DNA from: Burkholderiaceae bacterium
GTDB lineage: Bacteria; Pseudomonadota; Gammaproteobacteria; Burkholderiales; Burkholderiaceae_C
Reading direction: 5' to 3'
Assembly: GCA_014879655.1 (NCBI GenBank)
Contig: JACSRS010000096.1
Span: 1-64,000 of the forward strand
DNA: 64,000 nt
The first letter of the stretch is position 1; every line of letters starts with the position of its first letter. The notes below the pieces were generated by a model. It was not told the DNA's origin, ran no database searches, and saw only the letters and a list, made by a program, of their open reading frames with translations. The position numbers were made by a program, and so were the translations under genes. Below, in pieces: positions 1-8,783 of this stretch.

Positions 1-600
1 GTGGACAAGTTCGAATACCGCCGCGGCTACAAATTCTCGACCTACGCCACCTGGTGGATCCGCCAGGCCATTACCCGCAGCATTGCCGACCAGGCGCGCA
101 CGATCCGCATCCCGGTGCATATGATCGAAACCATCAACAAGATGAACCGCATCTCGCGCCAGCATCTGCAGGAGTTCGGCTTCGAGCCCGACGCCAGTGT
201 GCTGGCCGAGAAGATGGAGATCCCGGAAGACAAGATCCGCAAGATCATGAAGATCGCCAAGGAGCCGATCTCGATGGAGACGCCCATTGGTGACGACGAC
301 GACAGCCATCTGGGCGATTTCATTGAAGACAGCGCCAACACCGCGCCGATCGAAGCCGCCATGCAGGCCGGCCTGCGCGACGTGGTGAAAGACATCCTCG
401 ACAGCCTGACGCCGCGCGAAGCCAAGGTGCTGCGCATGCGCTTCGGCATCGAGATGTCGACCGACCACACGCTTGAAGAGGTGGGCAAGCAGTTTGACGT
501 GACCCGCGAACGCATCCGCCAGATCGAAGCCAAGGCGCTGCGCAAGCTCAAGCACCCGAGCCGTTCGGACAAGCTGCGCAGCTTCATCGACACCATCTGA
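1..600 (+). CDS. rpoD: RNA polymerase primary sigma factor RpoD, 3' part only
   Basis: This is the C-terminal 199 residues of the housekeeping sigma-70 factor, which directs RNA polymerase to most promoters. The frame is open from the first base, and the GTG there is an internal Val codon (the family reads [20 protein letters not shown]), so the gene starts left of the window. Visible are the end of region 2 with the aromatic DNA-melting stretch, region 3 ([20 protein letters not shown]) and region 4 with the helix-turn-helix [20 protein letters not shown] that reads the -35 box. The end RSFIDTI fits a natural C terminus. Confidence 0.97.
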   Translation: MDKFEYRRGYKFSTYATWWIRQAITRSIADQARTIRIPVHMIETINKMNRISRQHLQEFGFEPDASVLAEKMEIPEDKIRKIMKIAKEPISMETPIGDDDDSHLGDFIEDSANTAPIEAAMQAGLRDVVKDILDSLTPREAKVLRMRFGIEMSTDHTLEEVGKQFDVTRERIRQIEAKALRKLKHPSRSDKLRSFIDTI

Positions 601-669
601 GTGCCGCCCAAACTTTTTTTCACCAACCTGTAAACGCTCTGTTAACGTCCCGCGTTGAAGGAAAGCCCG

Positions 670-692
670 AACGCCAAACAGGACAAGGGCGT
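670..692 (+). terminator. possible weak hairpin after rpoD
   Basis: An AACGCC...GGCGTT stem with a long loop lies about 70 bases past the rpoD stop and is followed by a short T-rich stretch. It could be a weak rpoD terminator or part of the leader of the next gene. The call is tentative. Confidence 0.2.
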
Positions 693-727
693 TTAAATCT
701 TTCGCACAACTTATTCAAGGAAATCAC

Positions 728-1105
728 ATGAAATTCAAGTTCGCTCTGCTCGCCCTGATCGCTGGCGCTTCGATGGTTGCCCAGGCTGCCGACACCAAGG
801 CCGCCGCCAAGGAAGGCGTCGAAGGCGCCGCCAAGCCGACCACGATGCCTGCACCGGCCAAGGCCAGCGCCAGCTCGATGGAGAAAAAGGCTGAAGTGAA
901 GAAGGAAGCCGCTGCCGCCAACAAGGCCGGCCAAACCACTCAAGGCGATGCCAAGCCCACCGTCATGCCCAAGCCCGCCAAGGCTTCTGCCAGCGCGATG
1001 GAAAAAAAGGCTGAAGTGAAGAAAGAAGCTGCTGCTGCCACCAAGGCTGGCGACACCACCCAAGGTTCCGCCAAGCCGACCGAAATGCCGGCAGTCAAGA
1101 AGTAA
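728..1105 (+). CDS. small secreted protein made of a 40-residue tandem repeat
   Basis: A 125-residue protein that I do not recognise. Residues 1-20 form a classic Sec signal peptide (MKFKFALLAL followed by a small-residue AQA-A cleavage site). The mature part is Ala/Lys/Pro-rich. Residues 36-75 and 76-115 are two copies of a 40-residue unit that begins KPT and contains MEKKAEVKKEAAAA, and a third copy starts KPTEMP before the stop. The repeat is near identical in DNA (about 833-952 and 953-1072), which suggests recent duplication. The repeat is predicted helical and charged. The start is supported by AAGGAAATCAC just upstream. A strong terminator follows, so the gene is monocistronic. Confidence 0.8.
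   Translation: MKFKFALLALIAGASMVAQAADTKAAAKEGVEGAAKPTTMPAPAKASASSMEKKAEVKKEAAAANKAGQTTQGDAKPTVMPKPAKASASAMEKKAEVKKEAAAATKAGDTTQGSAKPTEMPAVKK
833..1072 (+). repeat. two tandem 120-bp units inside the secreted repeat protein
   Basis: Two in-frame copies of 120 bp, each coding 40 residues, lie head to tail in the gene at 728-1105. Most differences are silent or conservative (TTMPAP versus TVMPKP). Copy-number change by slippage or recombination would keep the frame. Confidence 0.8.
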
Positions 1106-1123
1106 TTTCACAATTGCTTCTTC

Positions 1124-1154
1124 AAAAAAAAAGGACCTTCGGGTCCTTTTTTTA
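1124..1154 (+). terminator. rho-independent terminator
   Basis: AAGGACC-TTCG-GGTCCTT is a perfect stem with a stable UUCG-type tetraloop, flanked by an A-run and a T-run. It begins about 20 bases after the stop of the repeat protein. The A and T tracts would let it work on both strands. Confidence 0.9.
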
Positions 1155-1295
1155 TGGTGCGTCGGCACCGCGACTGACGCGCACTCGAAGCGCAGGTCGA
1201 CCCGCTCGCGCGAGGAATAACCGCTGACAGCAATCAGACGCCGCATCGAGGCACAATAAGCGTGGCTTCTTATCGATCAATATCCGGGAGATCAA

Positions 1296-1544
1296 ATGAA
1301 AATCGGTATTGCCTTGTTGTCTTCACTGTCCCTGGTTCTGGGCGGTTGCGCCGGCTTACCGGGAAGTCCGGGACCGGGCACCACAGGCTCAGCCACCCCC
1401 CCTGCCTCGCCGACCGCAGCGGCGGGCGGCCCGACTCGCGCCCAGGTGCAGGCTGAAGCCATCGCAGCGGTTCGCGACGGCACCACCGTCACCGGCTTTG
1501 CCACGCCAGGGCCAGGCCAGGGTGGACGGCCGACAGCGCCATAA
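1296..1544 (+). CDS. small Pro/Gly-rich lipoprotein
   Basis: An 82-residue protein with a type II signal peptide: MKIGIALLSSLSLVLGGC has a lipobox (L-G-G-C) at Cys18, so the mature protein should be a lipoprotein. The mature part is low-complexity Pro/Gly/Thr/Ala. It holds one ordered stretch, TRAQVQAEAIAAVRDG, that resembles the short helical motif of DUF4148-type periplasmic proteins of Burkholderiales (TRAEVKAEL-like). CGGGAGATCAA precedes the ATG as ribosome binding site. The function is unknown. Confidence 0.65.
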   Translation: MKIGIALLSSLSLVLGGCAGLPGSPGPGTTGSATPPASPTAAAGGPTRAQVQAEAIAAVRDGTTVTGFATPGPGQGGRPTAP

Positions 1545-1593
1545 AGCAAATCCTGTCGCACCGGCTGGCCGCGGCTGGCGGCAGATCCCTGGT

Positions 1594-4500
1594 TCAGGTT
1601 TGCGCTGTCACGGCAATCCCGCGCAGGTGTCCGGCTTTGGCTTCACGGACGGGCTGCGGATAACGATTCGGGTCCAGCCGATGCAACAATTCGGCCTCCC
1701 GCACCCGGGCCAGTCGCACATTGGCCAGCTTCACGTGACCGAAGCCGCGCATGGACAGCGGCACGGCGAGGATTTCCGCCACCCGCTTCAGATTGCCCGC
1801 TGACACCTGCGGCAGCAGTTCGAGCACCCGCGCTTCATAGTTCAGGAGCAGTTCCTGCTCCATGCGCCGCTCGGTGGTCCGGCCAAAAATGTCAAGCGGG
1901 GTGCCACGCAGCACCTTGCCACGGGCCAGCCAGCGCATGGCCGGCATCATCCAGGCGCCCAGCCGCATCTTTTTCGGCGCCTCGCCCCCCTTGGCGCGGG
2001 AGAGGAACGGCGGCGCCATGTAGAAGTCGAGTTGCACGTCGCCCTCGAACTGGCTCGCCAGCGCCGACTGGAACGCACCGTCGGTATAGAGGCGCGCCAC
2101 TTCGTATTCGTCCTTGATCGCCATCAGCTTGAACAGGCTGTTCGCCGCCACAGTCGTCAGCTTCCCTTCGCAGCAGGCGGACTTTTCAGCCTTTTGCACT
2201 TCGCGCACCAGCGCCTCGTAGCGGTCGGCCAGCGCGGCATTCTGGTAAGCGGTGAGGTGGGCGCGATGCCGCTTGATCAGCCCCTCCGGCGTTTCAGGCG
2301 GTGGCTGCTCCGCACGGCCTTCGACCAGTTCGCGGCAGGCGGCAGGGTCCGCAGCGGCCAGCCGTCCCAGCGCAAAGGACAGCAGATTGGCCTCGACCGC
2401 CACGCCGTTGAGCCGGATGGCACGCTCAAGCGCCGCGAGGCTGACCGGCACCAGAGCGCGCTGCCAGCCGTAGCCCAGCGCCAGGATGTTGGCCGTCAGC
2501 GTGTCGCCCAGAAAGTCCTCTGCCAGACTCTGCGCGTCAAAGGTTTCCACCCGGTCCTCACCCGCGACAAATTGCAGCTTCTCCAGCAGAAGATCGGTTT
2601 TCAGGCTGGCATCGGGGTTCTTCAGCGCTTCCGCCACCGGGATCGGGTGCGTGTTGACCAGCACGCGGGTGCGGCCAAAGCGCACCGTCTGCAGCGCCTC
2701 GGGTGACGCGCCGACAACGATGTCGCAGGCCAGCACCGCATCGGCCTGCTGGGTGTCGATGCGCACCTGATTCAGCCGCTCGGGCACATCGGCCAGCCGC
2801 ACGAACGAGAGCACCGAGCCGCCCTTCTGCGCAAAGCCCATGAAGTCCAGCACGCTGGCGCAGCGGCCTTCCAGGTGCGTGGCCATCGCGATCACCGCGC
2901 CCACCGTCACAACACCGGTGCCGCCGACGCCGGTGACGAGCAGGTCGTAAGGTCCGGTCCAGACGTGCGGCGCCGGTTGCGGCAACTCGGCCACACGGCG
3001 CAGGAAAGCGGCTTTGCCCTCACCGGCCAGCGCGCCCGCCTTCTTGCGCAGCCGCCCGCCGCTGACGCCGACAAAGCTGGGGCAAAAACCCTTGGCGCAG
3101 GAATAGTCCTTGTTGCACGCGGTCTGGTCGATCTTGCGTTTGCGGCCTAGCGCAGTCTCTTGTGGCAACACCGCCACGCAGTTGCTTTGCACCGTACAGT
3201 CGCCACACCCCTCACACACCGCTTCGTTGATGAACAGGCGCCGCGTCGGGTCTACCAGCTCCCCTTTCTTGCGCCGGCGACGCTTTTCTGCAGCGCAGGT
3301 CTGCTCGTAGATCAGCACGGTCACGCCCTTGACTTCACGCAGGCGGCGCTGCACGACGTCCAGTTCGCTGCGGTCGTGAAAGGTCGTGCCGGCCGGGAAC
3401 TTGCCACGCATCGCGTCGTATTGGGTGATGTCATCCGACACCACCACCACCTGCTTCACGCCTTCGCTCTCGACCTGGCGTGCGATGGCGTCCACGCTGG
3501 TCACGCCATCCACCGGCTGGCCGCCGGTCATGGCCACCGCGTCGTTGAACAATATCTTGTAGGTCAGTGTGGCTTTGGCAGCAACCGCCTGGCGGATGGC
3601 CAGGTAGCCCGAATGGTAGTAGGTGCCGTCGCCCAGGTTCTGGAACACATGCGGCGTGCGCGTGAACATCGCATGCGAGACCCAGTCCACACCCTCGCCG
3701 CCCATCTGGATCAGCCCGGCGGTTTCACGATCCATCCAGTTGGCCATGAAGTGGCAGCCGATGCCGGCCCGCGCGGTCGAGCCTTCCGGCACCTTGGTTG
3801 ATGTGTTGTGCGGGCACCCCGCGCAGAAGTACGGCACCCGCTTGACGCTGTCGCCGTCGTTCGACAGCAGCGTCGGCGGCGTGAAGTCGCGCACATGGCG
3901 GCGGTGATCGTTGAAGGTGGCGTTGTCCGGAAAGTGACGCACCAGCCAGTCGGCGATGATCTCGATCAGCCGGGACGGCCGCAACTCGTCCAGTGCCGAC
4001 ACCAATGGCTGCCCCGACGCATCACGCTTGCCGAGGATCACCGGGCGGGCGTCGGCCGGTGCGTTGTAGAACAGCTCACGCAACTGGTTCTCAACCACCG
4101 GGCCTTTTTCTTCAACCACCAGAATCTCGCCCAGCCCCTGCGCAAACGCGCGCATGCCGCTCTGCTCCAGCGGATAGCTCAGCCCCACCTTGTACAGGCG
4201 CACGCCGGCCGATGCCAACATGGCAGGTGTGATTTCCAGCCGGCGCAGCACTTCCATCAGGTCTGCGTGTGCCTTGCCGCAACTGACGATGCCCACCCGC
4301 GCCTGCGGCGACGCAATCACCTCGCGGTCGATGCGGTTCACGCGCGCAAACGCCGCCACCGCCTCCAGCTTGTGGGCCAGCCGCTGCTCCAGTGCCAGCG
4401 ACGGCAGATCGGGCCAGCGGTAATGCAGACCGTCGGGCGGCGGCGCTTGGCCGGTGGCGGCTTGCACCGCTTCACCACCTTGCCACTGGCTGGCGCGCGC

Positions 4501-5205
4501 GTTGACCATGTCCAGATCCACCGTGGCGCCACTTTCCACCACCTCAGACAGCGCCGTCATCGCCACCCAGTTGCCGCTGTAACGGGACAGCGCCCAGCCA
4601 TACAGGCCGAACTCGAGCAGTTCGGCCACGTTGGCAGGTGCCAGTACCGGCATGTGGAAGGCCTGAAAAAGCTGGTCGCTCTGGTGTGGCATCGACGATG
4701 AAACACAGCCGTGGTCATCCCCCGCCACCACCAGCACGCCGCCATGCGGCGACGAGCCATAGGCGTTACCGTGCTTGAGGGCATCACCTGCGCGGTCCAC
4801 GCCGGGGCCTTTGCCGTACCACATGGCGAACACGCCTTCAGCAGTGCGCTCGGGGTCGGATTCGACGCGCTGCGTGCCCAGCACCTGCGTGGCGCCGAGT
4901 TCCTCATTCACGGCCGGAACAAAACGCACACCGGTTTCTTCAAAGCGTTTGCCGGCTTTCCAGATCGCCATGTCGAGCGCGCCCAGCGGCGAGCCGCGAT
5001 AGCCGCTGACGAAGCCGCGCGAATCGATGCCGGCTGCCTCGTCGCGCTGGCGCTGCATCACCAGCAGCCGCACCAGCGCCTGGGTGCCGGTCAGAAAGAC
5101 CTGGCCCTCGCGCGCCCAGAGGCTGTCGGCCAGCTGGTAGTCGGGACGCGCGAGCGGCGAGTTGCCGATCGGCGCGGCGGATGCAGGGGTTGGGGCTTCG
5201 GACAT
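1594..5205 (-). CDS. indolepyruvate ferredoxin oxidoreductase, fused alpha-gamma form
   Basis: A 1203-residue enzyme of the single-chain indolepyruvate:ferredoxin oxidoreductase family, which decarboxylates aryl pyruvates from aromatic amino acids to aryl-acyl-CoA. The N-terminal transketolase-like domain is followed by CAGCPHNTS near residue 460 and a thiamine-pyrophosphate domain, then a ferredoxin-like Cys cluster CEGCGDCTVQSNC near 670, and a Rossmann-like gamma domain starting VTGVGGTGVVTVG near 760. The length is usual for the fused form. The ATG at 5205 is chosen because GGAGA lies just upstream; an open frame extends further but is not family-like. The gene is divergent from a Lrp-type regulator, a common arrangement for amino acid catabolism. 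Confidence 0.93.
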   Translation of the reverse strand: MSEAPTPASAAPIGNSPLARPDYQLADSLWAREGQVFLTGTQALVRLLVMQRQRDEAAGIDSRGFVSGYRGSPLGALDMAIWKAGKRFEETGVRFVPAVNEELGATQVLGTQRVESDPERTAEGVFAMWYGKGPGVDRAGDALKHGNAYGSSPHGGVLVVAGDDHGCVSSSMPHQSDQLFQAFHMPVLAPANVAELLEFGLYGWALSRYSGNWVAMTALSEVVESGATVDLDMVNARASQWQGGEAVQAATGQAPPPDGLHYRWPDLPSLALEQRLAHKLEAVAAFARVNRIDREVIASPQARVGIVSCGKAHADLMEVLRRLEITPAMLASAGVRLYKVGLSYPLEQSGMRAFAQGLGEILVVEEKGPVVENQLRELFYNAPADARPVILGKRDASGQPLVSALDELRPSRLIEIIADWLVRHFPDNATFNDHRRHVRDFTPPTLLSNDGDSVKRVPYFCAGCPHNTSTKVPEGSTARAGIGCHFMANWMDRETAGLIQMGGEGVDWVSHAMFTRTPHVFQNLGDGTYYHSGYLAIRQAVAAKATLTYKILFNDAVAMTGGQPVDGVTSVDAIARQVESEGVKQVVVVSDDITQYDAMRGKFPAGTTFHDRSELDVVQRRLREVKGVTVLIYEQTCAAEKRRRRKKGELVDPTRRLFINEAVCEGCGDCTVQSNCVAVLPQETALGRKRKIDQTACNKDYSCAKGFCPSFVGVSGGRLRKKAGALAGEGKAAFLRRVAELPQPAPHVWTGPYDLLVTGVGGTGVVTVGAVIAMATHLEGRCASVLDFMGFAQKGGSVLSFVRLADVPERLNQVRIDTQQADAVLACDIVVGASPEALQTVRFGRTRVLVNTHPIPVAEALKNPDASLKTDLLLEKLQFVAGEDRVETFDAQSLAEDFLGDTLTANILALGYGWQRALVPVSLAALERAIRLNGVAVEANLLSFALGRLAAADPAACRELVEGRAEQPPPETPEGLIKRHRAHLTAYQNAALADRYEALVREVQKAEKSACCEGKLTTVAANSLFKLMAIKDEYEVARLYTDGAFQSALASQFEGDVQLDFYMAPPFLSRAKGGEAPKKMRLGAWMMPAMRWLARGKVLRGTPLDIFGRTTERRMEQELLLNYEARVLELLPQVSAGNLKRVAEILAVPLSMRGFGHVKLANVRLARVREAELLHRLDPNRYPQPVREAKAGHLRGIAVTAQT

Positions 5206-5300
5206 CGCGGTCTCCGGATGCTCAGGAAGCCACCAGCATAGGTCGGTTGAAGCCGAAAGGGTTCCCTCTTTCGCCCCGGTATGGCAGGATATGAAGAACA

Positions 5301-5314
5301 AAATTCTGGAATTT
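5301..5314. promoter_or_regulatory. palindrome, candidate Lrp/AsnC operator
   Basis: AAATTC-TG-GAATTT is a perfect inverted repeat. It ends five bases before the start codon of the Lrp-type gene and about 95 bases upstream of the divergent oxidoreductase start. Lrp-family proteins bind A/T-rich dyads of about this size. The position suggests autoregulation and possibly control of the divergent gene. Confidence 0.45.
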
Positions 5315-5318
5315 CGAC

Positions 5319-5867
5319 ATGAATCAGGAAACTGTTCTCGATAACGCCAGTCTGCGTATCTTGCAGGAATTGCAGCGTGATGCCCGCCAGACCGTGCAGC
5401 AACTGGCGGACGCGGTTGGCCTGTCCAGCACGCCGTGCTGGAAACGCATCAAGGACATGGAGGCGGCCGGCGTGATTCGCGGCTACACCGCGCTGGTGGA
5501 CCGCAGCAAGGTGGGCCTGCACCTGCTGGTGGTGGCCGAGATCAACCTGAGCCAGCACAGCGAAGAACTGGTACTGGGGTTTGAACGGGCTGTGGCGGCG
5601 GAGCCCAAGATCGTGCGCTGCCTTTCAACCACCGGGCAGTCGGATTACATCCTGACGGTACTGGTGCCGGGCATTGCCGAATACGAGCGCTTTCTGCACG
5701 GCACGCTGTTCAAGCTGCCGGGTGTGACGCATGTGCGCTCGTCCATCGTGCTCAAGGAAGTCAAGGCCGAGGTGCGGCTGCCGGTGAATTCGGCCGCGTG
5801 GCCCCTGGCCGCTCCGGCGACGCCCGGGAAACGGGGGACCCCCCGGGCACCCCAAGAGAGAATTTGA
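5319..5867 (+). CDS. Lrp/AsnC family transcriptional regulator
   Basis: A 182-residue regulator. Residues 1-60 hold the winged helix-turn-helix (LDNASLRILQELQRDARQTV, then LSSTPCWKRIKDMEAAGVI). Residues 70-155 are the RAM/AsnC ligand-binding domain, with the G-x-x-D turn TTGQSDYILTVLV. Family members usually end near 150-160. Here about 20 extra residues (PLAAPATPGKRGTPRAP...) come from a GC-rich hairpin region, and the stop lies at the edge of a dispersed repeat. It is divergent from the indolepyruvate oxidoreductase and probably senses an aromatic or branched amino acid, or the corresponding ketoacid, to control it. Confidence 0.92.
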   Translation: MNQETVLDNASLRILQELQRDARQTVQQLADAVGLSSTPCWKRIKDMEAAGVIRGYTALVDRSKVGLHLLVVAEINLSQHSEELVLGFERAVAAEPKIVRCLSTTGQSDYILTVLVPGIAEYERFLHGTLFKLPGVTHVRSSIVLKEVKAEVRLPVNSAAWPLAAPATPGKRGTPRAPQERI

Positions 5868-5922
5868 CACCTTTTTGGCACTATCCCAGCGTCAAATGGT
5901 GCTTTTCAGCTATTGAATCAGG
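5863..5922 (-). repeat. dispersed intergenic repeat, copy a
   Basis: One of six copies of a roughly 55-60 bp element. Read on the minus strand it begins TTCAATAGC, has the core GCACCATTTGACGCTGGGAT and ends near AAAAAGGTGTCAAA. It lies between two convergent genes, and the stop codon of the Lrp-type gene falls at its edge. See 10395, 12832, 33001, 42951 and 49831 for the others. Confidence 0.8.
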
Positions 5923-5992
5923 ACTATTCCAGAAGATTCGACGGCGCGAATCCACGCCGCATGCCCGATGGCTGGGCCAATCCTCAAGCCCG

Positions 5993-7294
5993 TCAACGCT
6001 CGACGATCGCCACCACGCCCTGGCCGCCAGCCGCGCAGATCGAGATCAGGCCGCGCCCGGAACCCTTTTGCGCCAGCATCTTGGCCAGCGTGGCAACGAT
6101 GCGAGCGCCGGTGGCGGCGAACGGGTGACCCGCCGCGAGCGAACTGCCATGCACGTTGAGCCTGGAACGGTCGATCCGGCCCAGCGGTTTGGCAAGGCCC
6201 AGGCGCTCCTTGCAGAAGGTCTTGTCTTCCCACGCGGCCAGCGTGCACAGCACCTGGGCGGCAAAGGCTTCGTGAATCTCGTAATAGTCAAAGTCCTGCA
6301 GACTCAATCCGGCGCGCGCCAGCATGCGCGGCACCGCGTAGGCGGGTGCCATCAGCAGGCCCTCCTTGCGCTCACCAAAAAAGTCCACCGCGGCCACCTC
6401 ACTGTGCGCCAGCCAGGCCTGTACCGGCAGCTTGCGCGCAGCCGCCCATTCCTCACTGGCCAGCAGCACGGCGGATGCGCCATCGGTCAGCGGTGTGGAA
6501 TTGCCGGCGGTCAGCGTGCCCTTGCCGGGCGCCACCTTCTTGTCGAACACGGGTTTGAGTTTGGCCAGTTGCTCACCGGTCAGGCCGGCGCGCAGGTTGT
6601 TGTCCTGCGTGAGGCCCTGATAGGGCGTCATCAGGTCGGTGAAGAAGCCCTCGGCAAAGGCCTGCGCCAGTTTCTGGTGGCTTTCCAGCGCCAGCGCGTC
6701 CTGCGCCTCGCGGGTGATACCCCACTGCTGCGCCATCTCCTCGGCATGTTCGCCCATCGACAGGCCGGTGCGCGGCTCGCCATTGCGCGGCAACGTCACA
6801 CTCGCCAGCATGCCGGGGCGCAGGCGGGCCAGCGTGGCCACGCGCTGCCCCGCCGTCCTGGCGCGGGACAGGTCGAGCAGCACCTTGCGCAGGCCTTCGC
6901 TGACGCCGATCGGCGCATCCGACGTGGTGTCCACGCCGCCGGCAATGCCGCTGTCAATCTGGCCCAGCGCAATCTTGTTGGCGACCAGAATCGCCGCTTC
7001 CAGCCCGGTGCCGCAGGCCTGCTGCAGGTCATACGCCGGCGTCTCTGGCGAGAGTGTGGTAGACAGCACGCTCTCGCGCACCAGGTTGAAGTCGCGCGAA
7101 TGTTTCATCACCGCGCCAGCGGCCACATCACCGAGGCGCTCGCCGTGCAGGTTGAATCGGTCCACCAGACCCTGCAGGGTGGCGGTGAGCATGGCCTGAT
7201 TGGTGGCGTGAGCGTAGGCCGTGTTGGAGCGGGCAAACGGAATGCGGTTGCCGCCCAGAATGGCGACGCGGCGAATCGAAGCAGAAGCGGTCAT
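5993..7294 (-). CDS. acetyl-CoA acetyltransferase, FadI-like thiolase
   Basis: A 433-residue thiolase that would cleave 3-ketoacyl-CoA or condense acetyl-CoA. The nucleophile lies in QQACGTGLEA (Cys94). The other active-site elements are the EIHEAFA loop, the GHPFAATGAR His motif and the C-terminal CAAGGQG Cys. The family usually has NEAF where this protein has HEAF, as FadI-type enzymes do. It lies 70 bases downstream of a FabG4-like ketoacyl reductase on the same strand. The pair carries out consecutive beta-oxidation or beta-ketoacyl steps and is probably one operon. Confidence 0.93.
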   Translation of the reverse strand: MTASASIRRVAILGGNRIPFARSNTAYAHATNQAMLTATLQGLVDRFNLHGERLGDVAAGAVMKHSRDFNLVRESVLSTTLSPETPAYDLQQACGTGLEAAILVANKIALGQIDSGIAGGVDTTSDAPIGVSEGLRKVLLDLSRARTAGQRVATLARLRPGMLASVTLPRNGEPRTGLSMGEHAEEMAQQWGITREAQDALALESHQKLAQAFAEGFFTDLMTPYQGLTQDNNLRAGLTGEQLAKLKPVFDKKVAPGKGTLTAGNSTPLTDGASAVLLASEEWAAARKLPVQAWLAHSEVAAVDFFGERKEGLLMAPAYAVPRMLARAGLSLQDFDYYEIHEAFAAQVLCTLAAWEDKTFCKERLGLAKPLGRIDRSRLNVHGSSLAAGHPFAATGARIVATLAKMLAQKGSGRGLISICAAGGQGVVAIVER

Positions 7295-7364
7295 GGCAAG
7301 GCTTTTTGGGCTGTTGAAAACATTAAACGGTAATCACGAGAAATGCAGAACTTCAGGATTGTGC

Positions 7365-8783
7365 TCAGGCACCGATCAGGCTCTGGCCACAGACGCGCAC
7401 CACGTTGCCGTTGATGCCGCCCGAGGCCGGGCTGGCCAGCCAGGCAATGGCTTCGGCCACGTCCTGCGGCTGTCCGCCCTGCCCCATCGAGTTCATGCGG
7501 CGGCCGGCTTCGCGGATGGCAAACGGCACGGCGGCCGTCATCTGCGTCTCGATGAAGCCCGGCGCCACCGCGTTGATGGTGGTGCCGCGCAGCGCCAACG
7601 CCGGCGCATGGCTTTGCACCATGCCGATCACGCCCGCCTTGGAAAACGCGTAGTTGGTCTGGCCCATGTTGCCGGCAATGCCCGAGATGGACGACACACA
7701 GACGATGCGCCCGCCCGCGCGCAGACCGCCGCCCTGCACCATCGCGTCGTTGATGCGCTCCTGCGCCGCCAGATTGATGTTGACCACCGACTGCCACTGG
7801 TCCGGCCGCATGCGGGCAATCGTCTTGTCGCGGGTGATGCCGGCGTTGTGCACCACCACGTCCCAGCCGCCATCGGCCAGCGCGGCGCCCAGCAGGTCCT
7901 GCGGCGTATCGGCGGCGGCAATGTCCAGCGCCAGCGCGCTGCCACCGAGCCGCGCGGCGACGGCTTCCAGATCCTGGGCGGCCTGCGGCACGTCCAGCAA
8001 CACCAGCTGCGCGCCGTCACGGGCCATCACTTCGGCAATCGCCGCGCCGATGCCGCGCGCAGCGCCGGTGACCAGCACCTTGCGGCCGGCCAGCGGTGCA
8101 TCCCAGTCGATAACCGCCGCGTCACCATCCGCCGCCTTGCCAATGCGCACCACCTGCCCCGACACATAGGCCGAGCGGGGCGACAGCAGAAAACGCAGCG
8201 TCGATTCCAGCTGCGGCTCGGCGCCGCGCGTCAGGTAGACCAGGTTGGCATTCGCGCCACGCTTGACTTCCTTGCCCAGCGAACGGGTCAGGCCCTCCAG
8301 CGCGCGCATCACGGTGGCCTGGCGCGGATCGTCACATTCCTGCGGCGGGCGGCCGATGATCACGATGCGCCCGCAAGGCAGCAGCGATCGCGCTGCATCA
8401 TGAAAGAACTTGTAGACGGCTTCGGACTGGCCCACGTCAGCCAGACCGGTAGCGTCAAACAGCAGGCCCTTGAGCCGCACGCCGCCGCCGCTCTCGACGT
8501 CTTCGCCGCCCCAGCGGCCGGTCAGCAAGCCGGCAGCGTTGGCCACCGAGGTCCACTGCGGCAGGGATCGATGGGCCAGCGTCTGTGCGCCGATGCGGGC
8601 GAACATGTCTGCCAGTGGATCGAGCAGTTCCGGCGCGCCGCCGGCGCCGACCAGAACCGGGCCCTTGATGACCGGCTGGCCGGCCTGGTAACGCTCCAGG
8701 GGTGTGGGTTGCGGCAAGCCGAGCAGCCCGGTGATGCGCCCCCCCAGCGTCGAGTTGGCGAATTCAAGGTAGGAATCATTCAT
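7365..8783 (-). CDS. 3-oxoacyl reductase, high-molecular-weight FabG (FabG4-like)
   Basis: A 472-residue protein, about twice the length of ordinary FabG. The N-terminal half (residues 1-205) is a flavodoxin-like domain typical of high-molecular-weight FabG. The C-terminal half is a complete short-chain dehydrogenase with VTGAARGIGAAIAE as cofactor loop, NAG (HNAGITRD), and the catalytic Ser and Tyr-x-x-x-Lys in VSSISGIAG and NYAFSKAG. Such enzymes use NADH with acyl-CoA substrates. The ATG at 8783 is preferred over the in-frame GTG at 8843 because similarity begins there. It precedes the thiolase gene. Confidence 0.92.
   Translation of the reverse strand: MNDSYLEFANSTLGGRITGLLGLPQPTPLERYQAGQPVIKGPVLVGAGGAPELLDPLADMFARIGAQTLAHRSLPQWTSVANAAGLLTGRWGGEDVESGGGVRLKGLLFDATGLADVGQSEAVYKFFHDAARSLLPCGRIVIIGRPPQECDDPRQATVMRALEGLTRSLGKEVKRGANANLVYLTRGAEPQLESTLRFLLSPRSAYVSGQVVRIGKAADGDAAVIDWDAPLAGRKVLVTGAARGIGAAIAEVMARDGAQLVLLDVPQAAQDLEAVAARLGGSALALDIAAADTPQDLLGAALADGGWDVVVHNAGITRDKTIARMRPDQWQSVVNINLAAQERINDAMVQGGGLRAGGRIVCVSSISGIAGNMGQTNYAFSKAGVIGMVQSHAPALALRGTTINAVAPGFIETQMTAAVPFAIREAGRRMNSMGQGGQPQDVAEAIAWLASPASGGINGNVVRVCGQSLIGA

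Noticed and set aside
833-1072. Tandem repeats near rpoD considered as a CRISPR array
   Set aside because: The units are 120 bp with no spacers and are in frame inside a protein gene.
1262-1456. A second reading frame overlapping the small lipoprotein gene
   Set aside because: The lipoprotein frame has a signal peptide, a lipobox and a ribosome binding site. The other frame has none of these.
5206-5301. An N-terminal extension of the indolepyruvate oxidoreductase up to 5301
   Set aside because: The added residues do not resemble the family, and the ATG at 5205 has a good ribosome binding site.
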